Source: Archegozetes longisetosus (taxonomy: Eukaryota; Arthropoda; Arachnida; Sarcoptiformes; Trhypochthoniidae). Taken from it: a DNA stretch of 64,000 nt. Positions within the stretch are counted from its first letter, which is position 1. Each line of letters starts with the position of its first letter. Positions 25,500 to 35,681 of the stretch are shown here, one piece after another. Made by a program: the position numbers and the translations under genes. Under the pieces are notes generated by a model. That model saw only the letters and a program-made list of their open reading frames with translations. It was not told where the DNA came from and ran no database searches. Where the stretch lies: assembly GCA_018873245.2 (NCBI GenBank), contig JAEMBT020000006.1:10605855-10669854 (forward strand), read 5' to 3'.

Positions 25500-25669
25500 C
25501 AGAATTGAACAAATATCTAATCCTATAGGAATCATGAGAAGGGAGCTGAGATAGAGTGGTAACTGAAACGTAAAGCGCAGAGATTGAGTTCTGCCATCAA
25601 AACAGGGTATCGTAAAGTTGAGACGAGCGCAGACTCGTTCGTCAACTATCTGCCCGTATAGCTGTATCG
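25500..25669 (+). promoter_or_regulatory. Possible 5' leader exon or promoter of the second CXXC gene
   Basis: CpG-enriched (around eight CpGs in the last 60 bases) in AT-rich surroundings, ending at a strong splice donor (GTGAGT at 25670). An acceptor in front of the CXXC copy B reading frame would make this a non-coding first exon 1.5 kb upstream. The minus-strand frame 25491-25679 over the same DNA is probably a shadow. The exon call is inference. Confidence 0.35.
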
Positions 25670-25941
25670 GTGAGTGCATATAATCCGAAAGTCTGCTGTT
25701 CGTAAACGAGTATTTTACTGCATTTGCGATGTTTGCTATGCCTTTCTTTGTGTTATAACAACAATTCTAATATTTTCCAAACCCGTCTTCAAATAACACT
25801 ATTATTATTAATAATAAATAATATTTTCGTTCAATTCAAATCAACCAAGGGTTTCATAATTGCAATTAAAATCTAATAAAGTGAGAAAATAATTTATTTA
25901 GTAAATATCTGGCATTAGAATCAATGAAATATTGAGTTCAG

Positions 25942-26042
25942 TTACTCGTCAGCGCCTTTGCTATCCTTTCGTATTAGGGTTTGCTCTGCTTCGGTCTCAG
26001 CCTTGGACTGAATCTTGAATTTAGGATTTTTTGAGATTATCA
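25942..26042 (-). CDS. Possible C-terminal coding exon, unidentified
   Basis: After an ACATAG acceptor, 32 codons run to a TAA and give a charged Lys/Glu/Asp-rich tail ending KDSKGADE. Composition is protein-like and less AT-rich than the flanks. I found no partner exon further upstream on this strand, where a foldback element sits instead. It could be a remnant, a retrocopied tail or chance. Confidence 0.2.
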
Positions 26043-26706
26043 CTATGTTTATCAGTAAGTCCTTATTGTTATTTGTGATTTATTTGCGATTTAATTATAT
26101 TATATGAGAAATTTAGTAAATGTCTAGTGTGATAGCATAAAAGAGCAGTTGGGCTCAAATTGAAATTCTCGACAGAATATCAGAGCTACAACTGATTAGA
26201 TTTATCTTCAATAATCTCATAGAGATTAAATTGCTTCAATCTAATCAAATCAGTGATAACTAGATAAATTGAATTATAAGTTTGACTCATATTTTCAATT
26301 TCTATCATATTCTAAGTCATAGTTTGACTGATTGGAACAATAATCGAGTGAATCAGTTGACAATTCGTAAGTCTTCTCGTTTGTAGACCTGAACGAAAGC
26401 TCAAGTATTTTCTATGACTCAATTTCTAATCAAAGATACGATGTGACATTTTTAAAATCTGATTCAATTATGAATGACTTGAAAACTAGTCAATTGAATG
26501 GAAAGTTCGAAAATGAATTCTATATACTTTTAAATGATTATCAGATACCGTATATTTGAGTCGAATAGATTTGATAGACCTGTTTCGAAGCAAAGTTTTA
26601 CTATTTCAATAAGTCATAATTAATTACATGACTAGTTTTTCCAATTGATAAGATTTGCATAACAGAATAAATATTATCAAGCATTACAAAAATGAGTTAA
26701 ACTTTG

Positions 26707-26960
26707 GTTTATTGTTGATGTAGGGTTTAGGTATTAGAGAATCATGTGGTTCCTACAACAATGTTCTACTATACCTAGCGCGTTAGTGCCGTTTCCCTTG
26801 CCAAGCCTAATTTAACTAAAATGACTACCATTACAATTGCTGAACCTAGATTAGGTTAGGTTAGGTAAGGGGGTAGCAGGCGGGCGCGTTACGCGCAGGG
26901 GAGCGTTGTTGCGACAACTAAATAAAGTACTTATACTCAAATCCTACATCGACTGTAAAC
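26707..26960. mobile_element. Foldback (long inverted repeat) element with TTAGG units
   Basis: Both arms start GTTTAYWGTYGATGTAGG and remain alignable with gaps for about 110 bases, so nearly the whole 254-base unit can fold on itself. The right arm is CpG-rich (GCGGGCGCGTTACGCGC, itself a small palindrome) and holds three TTAGG units at 26851-26865. No coding sequence. A non-autonomous element is the likely reading; the superfamily is not clear. Confidence 0.6.
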
Positions 26961-27150
26961 AAAAATATAACCTAAGAATGTGCTTGTTTGTAAGACATTT
27001 TATAACTTATGAATATTCACTAAATTGGCTAAACGTTAGTGTTGTATAAGTTACCGCGGTCTTAAGTTAAGTTTAGTTGGAATCTGATTTCGAGAATTGA
27101 TGATTTTTTGATTGAATGTTTAATTATATAGTTTTTCTATTCTGCTAATT

Positions 27151-28893
27151 ATGTTTATGACAGAGCAAGAAAGCTTAAGAGGCGATAAAAGAGCAAATAA
27201 TTGGTCAAATTGTAGCGAAAACATGGAAGATAGTAGTCAACCGAGAGTAAACTATAACAATCACTATCATTTAGGAGAGAGGAATGTAGCTACAATTAAC
27301 ATAATGTCAGGCGTCAAATCACTAGTTTGTGATCTAAACGGGATTATAATAGCAGAGATGGTATATCGATGTATGATATGTGATGTTATATATGATACAA
27401 TTCCAGAAGTTCAAATTCACTACCAGTCTAAACACATCGATGAAGAAAATCATAATAACTCACAAAATCATTCTAACTCTTTGGCTAATACTTCTTTATC
27501 ATCTAACGCTAACACTTCTTTGTCGCCAAACGCTAACACTTCTTTCTCATCAAATGCCAACACAACTAATGTTTCATTCTTCGGTTCGTTTCGTTCTACA
27601 TCTGATATGAGTTTGGATAATTCGACCGATTCTGCACCTACAAATACTCTCACTTTTGATGTTCCGTCTGGACTGAAGACATTGCAGCAACAATTCCAAA
27701 CCCCACCTAAAAAGAAAACCATTCAAACCAAGTCAGACAATTCTGTAAATTCTAAGAGTAATAGCAACTCAAAAATAAATAAAACCACATTCGTTTACAA
27801 ATCAAAGGGTATTTATTTTTCATATTATTTGAGTGAACATTTCATTTAATTCATATCAAACTGTCGACTTTAAGGCCAAATATTGAGCTCTCAAACCAAA
27901 TCAGGATTCATAACATGCGAAATTTGTGGCGCAACCAAATTTTATAAGTACTTACAGCGAAGATTTGGAGTTTACAGGTATTGATTTAGATTGTTGCAGA
28001 TATTTGTTTATAGCTGAATGATGTCTACACTAATTTGTTTGACAGTTGTGTCGGTTGTGCTAAATTCTACTCGAAGTATCTATTGAAGCCAGTCAACTAC
28101 ACCTGCGAAAATCTGGGTATCAGATCAAATTTACTCATAAATTCATAAACTTATAGAACATTTTTCTTTAGGAAACTGCAATTTGAAAGTGAGTGAATGC
28201 GAACCAAATGGAAGGTGTAAAGCGTGTCTGATACATAAGTGTAAATCTAAGTTTATAATCGACCCAAAAAAGCTGTTAAGTGCTAACAAAATCTTAAATA
28301 TATCGCGATCTAATGACAAAAAAGTCTTCAGTGAAATTAAGAACAAGAGAAATAACAAAACAATCCCTGGAAGAGATTTGAGTCGGCCTATCAAAGGGAA
28401 ATCTTCGAATTCGTTGCCCATCGACTCGAAATCGAAGAGTTGTTCGACACTGAGTAAAGTAAAGATAAAAGAAGAGGATTCGTTGGTTTCGAATAAGGGA
28501 TCGAATTCTATCAATTCAAGTAAAAAAGTAAGACAAGAAAAAATTAGTCAGAAAATCACGCTAGAGAAGAATGGGATAGCAGCTAAGTCAAGCCCAGTCA
28601 CTAATTCCACTGCGAAGTCAAGTCCACTCACTAATTCCACCGCGAAGACATCAATCGATAACATATCGACGTTTATTAGAGGAAAGAGGAGCAGTGTCAG
28701 TTTTCTGAAGTCGAATGGAGTGAAGAATGTGAAGAAAAAGCGTCAGACTGCATGTCGGAGATGTTCTGGATGCAGAACTAAGGACTGCAATGCTTGCGTC
28801 AACTGTTTGGATAAACCAAGAAATGGAGGAAAAGATAAAATCAGACAGAAATGCATTAAAAGAAAATGCTTAAATCGTTCTCGAAATAATTAG
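27151..28893 (+). CDS. Zinc-finger protein with C2H2, nuclear-receptor-type C4 and CXXC-like domains (copy B)
   Basis: Paralogue of the 16.4-kb gene. Exons 27151-27808, 27905-27977, 28046-28116 and 28172-28893 join in frame to 507 residues. The N terminus may really start at the ATG at 27304 (MSGVKSLVCDLNG), which aligns with copy A; 27151 is the longest option. The C2H2 finger has the same C-x2-C-x12-H-x4-H spacing. A linker carries four near-repeats of NANTSLSS. The C4 finger keeps all eight receptor-type cysteines, with CVGCAKFYSK in place of CESCAKFFYR and two extra residues before the last cysteine pair. The long basic linker has a tandem AKSSPVTNST repeat. The C-terminal CXXC domain keeps its cysteines, but KFGG is changed to RNGG. 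Intron positions 1 and 3 match copy A; the middle intron is unique to this copy. Confidence 0.85.
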
Positions 28894-31400
28894 TTATTAA
28901 TGATTTTGTAGTAATGCTTATGCAGTAGATTTCTCAATTACTTTCAGCTAATAGTTTGTATATGATGTTATGAAAAACCCTTGTGTCTCATATTGATGGT
29001 CCTGTTCATGGTCCTATTGATGGTGATTCCTAAAAGCACTTGACAAATGTGTAAATCTATTAAACGGTAGAAAGTATTTGGAAGTCTACTCTACTTTATA
29101 AATAGAGCAACAATTAGTTTATTTTATTAGTTTAAGTCATGTAAATTTATGTTAAATGATAGAAAGCGCAAAGTCTCTCATAAAAAGTTATGTATAGCTT
29201 GAGATTCATTTTAGGGAATCCTTTTAATGTTATCTAATGATAAAACTTCTATTTATTTACTAATTAAATGTTGTTTCCGAGATTTAAATATCACAACAAT
29301 GAAATGATTCATTAATCCATTAACTACATAATAAATATGCAATTGTTGTAAAGACTAAATTAAAGTAAATCCAATAAGGAGTTACGAAAGTTCAAATATA
29401 ACTTATGTGTTGACGATTTTATCGCTTATGCACTTCAATGACAGTCAGTCTTATAAGTTTAGTTAATATGTAAGTTCATTTTATATATTCTTTATGCACT
29501 AAATGAAAAGTCTGTTCAGGCTTGTATATATCTATTTATTGACCAATAAATTCAACCATTTCTTGACCAACTCATTTAAATATCGAGTACTTCAATTTTA
29601 AGCAAGGATTAAAGTATATATTCTCAAACCAATAATTATCGAAACTACTTCAATCAGTTGTAAGTGTCACTTCATATTGACTTAACTTTTGAATGCTTGC
29701 ATTGTTGAGAATCGTGTTTGTTTAAGTTGACGTTTTGCTATTAACTTTTATTAGTACTGATTGTGGTAGACCTTACCTGAACTTTAACTTATAAGGTATT
29801 ATCCGTGAGCGTCATCTTCAGCAATATTGTCTAGAATTCTCAAGTGGTCTAATATTTTGAATATTAACACGTAAAAATAGATTTGAGGTACTTAGTTCTA
29901 TGTCTGAGTTTTTAAGTTTAGACTCACTAAAGATGACAATTTTTGAGAATATTAAGAATTGTTTGACTGAAAATGTTAGATAGCAAAGAAAAAAGCGTTT
30001 GACTAATAATCAAAATAGATTATAATGATCGATTTTGTTGTTAAGTGCTGTATAATCAATCATACACGTCAAGTTGACTATCTGTTTAAGTTAGGGCTCG
30101 GATCGCTTCATCGATGTTAGAGACTATGGCTCAAATTAAATGTGAACCCCATCTGCAATAATATCAACAATCAAACACTACCAAAACAGCTTAATCATTT
30201 ATTCAACAGTAAGAGATTTTTCTTCACTTGCGCTCGCTCGTTAACAATGGGCTCAGATTTTAATAATTTGGTGGAAAAAAGTTAGTGAGTAGTAACTATA
30301 ACAAGTTGAATAATTGTTTGTAACTAAATCATCTTTTCTACAGATGACCAAATTAAAATTCTTACGAAATCTGTAGGCTAAAGTTTAAGATAATTTTTCT
30401 ATAGCTTATTAAGTACTAAGAGCAAAGTAACATACATTACAAATTAGAGAGGACAATATTTTCATCTAAATTGGGCTAATTCAATTAGTTTAGTTCATTT
30501 CCTCAATTGATCTCACGAATCTCTTCTGAAATATCGTAATTAGTTAAAAGATAGAATTGAATTTTTCTTTTAAAAAGTGCCTTTTGGGTAAGACTCATGA
30601 TAAAATGTTCAGGGTTACTTTGCTTCAATTGGATAAATATTAGGAAAGTATAAAGAAAAAAATAGTTCATTTTATTGATAAATGAAACGCTTTCCGAGAA
30701 ATACCAGCTAACACTTGACTGTTTCATGGAATTGAGCTAAAAATATTCGATCGAGTTTCTTGAAAAATACGTCAAGCCTTTGTTGCGAAAATTGTCATAC
30801 TAGTTTCAATTTTAAACTTTCAAATTTGTAATCCTATAGTATAGCTTGATGTGAGTTTATTTCAATCCTATATATCAGTAATCGTCCATTAATTTGTAAA
30901 TATACTTTTGAATTATTGTTAAAATCCTTAATTTAGTCATTCAATTTGAGACCTTGATAGAGAATTAGTGTTTTTACGCGACTGTACTTTAATCAGACTA
31001 ACTCTTGCGAATCAGAATAGATTTCGAGGAACAAACTGCTATCTAACTGATGGTAATGAAAGTTTCAAAATTTACTGAGCATCGGAATAAGAGTATTGAC
31101 TAATAACTAGATTAGGTTCTAAGATTTAATTTAGTAAAAACTGTTGGTCAGTTGATGAAGAGGGCAAAGAAGCAATAAAAACAATTGATTGATCAAATTA
31201 ATGTGATTTATTAAAGTATTTTTAAGACTTACTCGTAGATTGTTTAACGCATATAAAACATACGAAAGTATTAAACTATTGAATATATTTTGCAGATTTT
31301 CGATCATTTCGATCAATTATAGATGCAATTTATTCAAGATTAGATAAAAAATGACTTAATTTGTAAACTATTGATTATTAATCAATTTGTCAGAAGAGAA
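28894..31400. other. Intergenic
   Basis: AT-rich. Frames such as 30503-30727 (minus) and 31131-31316 (minus) are hydrophobic low-complexity translations without support. No repeat or RNA recognised. Confidence 0.6.
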
Positions 31401-32948
31401 TTAAAAATCAAGGTTATTTTTTTCGATCGCAGGATTACTGATTGTAGGAACGACAGAAGAATCATGTTCACTAGTACCATTGCTATATGTTCCTCTTTCT
31501 TCATCATCTTTGATAATGGGGCAGGTATCACTTTGAGGATCTACATCAACAACTCTAATATAGCCTCTTTTGATAAGATATGGACGTATAATCACATTAT
31601 TATATAAAAACATTCCTATCATCAGCACAAAGAATCCTGTCATTTGAATTGGAGTTCTTTCTGACAGTTTTTCCCAACCAATTGATAAACTAAAAATCCA
31701 AATCACAAAAGTACGAATCGAATCCAAGACAGTCCTTGTTGTAGCGGAGATTTCTTTGGTAACACTGATGCCAGCGAAGTTGAAGAACGAGATACTTATG
31801 ATTGTGCCTATAGTTAGATAAATCATTTAATCAATCGTACTGTAGTCGAAAGATTAGGTTTGAATTAGTTTTTCTTAATCGATGAATAACCTGTTAAAGC
31901 AAAGGCCACCTGCCAGTTGTTAGCGATCTGATAGAATCCATCGATTGCATCTTCCATTTGTCCATCAGGATTATCAAAAACCATATTACCAGTTGGGATG
32001 TAATACATAGGAATGAGAAGTAATGATAATATACAGAAGCCAAAGAATCCCTCCCAACCCACTGCTTGAAGTGGAGATACATTAGATCCGGATACAAATT
32101 TCTCCTCGACTACCATTTGTGTTGCGGTAATGATTTGAGCCATTATTATCAACAGATCACCTTTTAATCAGAATTTTGAGGTTATTATTTGAGCGCTATT
32201 TCTAATAAACTATAGTTTTCTCACCTGTAATTAGACTATTTTGTCCCTTTACCGAACTTCCTGAAGAACTGCCAAAAATGATATCACTGGCACCTATACA
32301 AATCGATTAACTGTTAGCACAGATATTGTAACATATGGATTAGCTGTTTAACGGACCAACTATTAGAAGTCCTGTCATGACGAAAAGAATGCCCAGCCAT
32401 TCGTAACCCTTAAGACGACGATTCAAGAAGGCAACTGATAGTAATCCAGTAAAAATAATGAGAGCTCCCCTTAACATCTGGAAGCTGGAAGCATAGGTCA
32501 AATTCAATCCGATATACATGAGAGAAGTTGCTGTCATATCGCAAAGGGCTGGTGGTAAAAATATCAGTGGGTTAAATGAACGCGTGCCACTTATTGATGG
32601 TGGCAATTGGTCTTCAGTATAGTCTCTTCTTTTGTATTGTAAATACATTAATTTATAAGCCATCAAGCAGGATAGTTCTCCCAAAAACATGCCCACTGCT
32701 TGCAGGAATGGGTGATTGAATAATCTTTTTTTTCCATCTTTTCCTATAGATTCCGTTATATCTGCCCATCTGTAATAATAAGTGTCCGCTATTAGTGTTT
32801 ACTATTACCTCCTCTGTAGCCGATCAGCTTCTCTAAAACCAGCCAATTTGAAATATTGGCGTATGACTTACTTTGTAGCTAAAGTGTTGATTGAGCCAGT
32901 CACGACCATAAGAACAGCCAAGAAAATTTGGTAATTAGACCACGCCAT
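31401..32948 (-). CDS. SLC35F6: Solute carrier family 35 member F6, five exons
   Basis: A multi-pass membrane protein of the drug/metabolite transporter fold, reported in lysosomal and mitochondrial membranes; its substrate is not established. Exons 32948-32872, 32769-32357, 32293-32225, 32160-31891 and 31807-31401 join in frame to 411 residues. Family landmarks in order: MAWSNYQIFL start, VTGSINTLATKWAD, HPFLQAVGMFLGE, FLPPALCDMTATSLMY, SSFQMLRGALIIFTGL, ITGDLLIIMAQII, EEKFV, LLLIPMYYIPTG, FFNFAGISVTKE and SATTRTVLDSIRT. About ten membrane helices are visible. The C-terminal tail is polar and acidic. Introns are small (57 to 102 bases). The protein is close to the vertebrate one in length and order. 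Confidence 0.97.
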
Positions 32949-35681
32949 CTTCAATTTTGGTGTCTAACAAGTTGAGTCAAATGTTTGAGGCGGATATTTA
33001 GTAAATTGTGAGTCAGTCCTTGATTTAAGAGAAAGAGTGACAAATTAAGAGAAAGCTATGTGGTGAATATGTCAAATGATATATAAACGCCCCAAAACTG
33101 TTCTAAGGCATTTCATAGCAATTGTATCGATCCCTCTGTGCGATAACTTAAAAACTATCAACTATTTAATCTCTTATTGTTTAGTGTGCCCAACAATTTA
33201 TTTACACTTGACAAGTACAATTTCAACTTGCATTTATCAATGATGAGTTATTTAAACGTTTAGAGTTGCGCAACGTTTATAATAAGACTTAAAAGTAATA
33301 TTTATCTCACCCATATTGTCGATTAAACTCTTTCTATTCGACTAATAACTAACAGATTATTCACTAACACACATCAAATAAGTCATTATTGAAATATAAA
33401 ACTAACCTGAAATCAAGTTTATTAAATTAGATTTCAATTATATCTTGACGAGTGTATCTGGTAAAAGATACGAATAAAGACAAATATTTAACTCTAAGCT
33501 TATCAGTGTTTACGATTTGTTAAATTAACTATAACTACTAAGTTAGCCCCCTTAACAACTAACGCTATTAATAACTTTGAAATTTGTGTTCTCATTTAAA
33601 CTTCAAGTATATAATAACGGTTATGTTTGACAAAACAAATCATATTAAAAGTATATGTTCAAACTTATCCACAATTCTCTTCTATTAACATTTCAACTCA
33701 ATTAATCTTCAATTGTTCACTTCAATTAAGTTATTAATCTTTGACAAGAGTCAGATAAACAATAAATTGGACAAATTAAACAGAAAATCATGATAAATAG
33801 TAAGTTTATTAAACTGAACGCACTAGATTTGTTGTGACTTATTGGCAATAAGGACTCAACAATTGGAGATCACAAATAGTAAAGTCTGTATTTATAAATG
33901 ACTCATTGAGATTGTGATGAAGTTTGCGCGAACTTTAATCATTCTGCTAGCAATGTTAGCTAAATTTTCAGAGTATTATTTGTAAGTTGCTGCGAGCAAT
34001 TCCTGGAACTTTCTAACATTCCTCGTACTTATTAACGTTCAAATATTCCTAATGATTGTCAACTTGATTGCAGCTGACATTAGAATATTAAATTAGATAT
34101 AAAAATAACAATAAAATGCTAGAACTTAGTCATGATATGTCATAGTTGATTTGTGCCAAACAATAGATTTGACTTGAAAATGACTTGTTTCAAATATTTT
34201 TCGGTTAGAAGTCTATATATTCTGTCCTTTATCTTCTAAATTCGTATATTGAGTGCAATTTTTCTTTAATATTACGCATCATTCAAATGAAACGATTGAA
34301 TAAAGTTTAAAATAAGTCGAACAAAACATTGTTTCGCAATGGTTGTTTTGATTAAAAATACGTCTAGCATAAAAATGTCTATAATAATAAGAGTTTTTAT
34401 TTATAAAACGTATTTATTAACTAATTGTTTTGATCAAGTTAGGGACACGATTAAAAGAACTGAATCTCGTTTAGAAAATAATGCTTATTTTCAACATATG
34501 TTATAAAGTATTGATTTGCTATTTCTAAACACTAGTTTTATTACATTCAATTTGATTATTAAAAGTCCCTTTCAAAGTATCACAATATTGAATCGATGAT
34601 TAATTTATTTGACATCCGATTAGAATATTCTAATATAAAAAGTTTTAACTGTTTTATTGAAGTTTAAGAGAGGGCATACTGTATGTCTGATTGAAAAGTC
34701 GATCTTTGAAAATATGAAACTTATGTTGACTAAACTTTGAACATGCAATAAATGATCAATTGCGGATTGGTTAGTTTAAAATCTGAAAATAACTATTTTT
34801 GTAAGTGTTTGTGCTGATCAAGTTTTCAGAAGACTCGTTTGTATAAAAATCGCGAGCATTTAAGTTGAAGTGTTTTAACTATTTAAAAATGTTTTAAAGA
34901 TTACTTGATTTGGTCATGCTATCAAATGGATGCAATCTGAAAAACCATTTAAAATGATTGATAAGCTATGAAAAGTTATAAATGAATTAAAAATAAGTAT
35001 TAGTTTGCTTTATAAAGTAAGTTGAAGAATAATGCGACAAAGGTAACAAAAATAGTAGTCTGAATAATACGACAAACTAATTGAAAGGAGGATGAACGTA
35101 CTGTTTAGTCGAATAGAATGACTTTCACCTTTATTTAAGTTAATGCAGCCTTACATTAGGGGGAGTGATATGTAGTTAGAATAGATATTTACAAAATTGA
35201 CAAGGCTCAAAACGCTTTAAAACTGATTAACACTAAAGATCAACATTTGTAAATAATTGATTCGATAATAAAAATATATATAAACTAAGTTATAAAAGTT
35301 GAAAATAAAGATGAAGCAATAAATGTTTGTGTTAATACATAGCGATTGAATGATTTGTTGTAAGTTAAACTAAATAGGTTTAAATACGAATCTGAGTTAA
35401 TCAATCAATTATTAATAATGATTCTAAACTGAATCAATTTATATTAAACTGTTAATAAGTCTAAATAGCTTATTGACCGATGGTTATATCTAAAAATAGC
35501 TACAAAACCAAATAACTCAATCGCAACTTTGTAAAAACAATACAACAATAATATAAACGTAAACTCATTCAATAGTGTTAGAATGAGATTAAGTGATCGG
35601 AGTTGGCAACGAAGTGGAGAGTAAAACAACAGAAATTGAACAAATCGATCATTGAGTCATTAGCTAGGGATAAGGTTAGGG
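32949..35681. other. Intergenic
   Basis: AT-rich DNA between the SLC35F6 promoter side and the 3' end of the mind bomb gene. No frame, repeat or RNA that I can support; the 61-codon minus frame at 35444-35629 is not convincing. Confidence 0.6.

Noticed and set aside
26851-26865. Interstitial telomere array
   Set aside because: Only three TTAGG units, and they form part of the right arm of a foldback element.
27480-27570. Tandem repeat in CXXC copy B considered as a non-coding satellite
   Set aside because: The 24-base unit keeps the reading frame and encodes NANTSLSS-type repeats in an otherwise intact exon.
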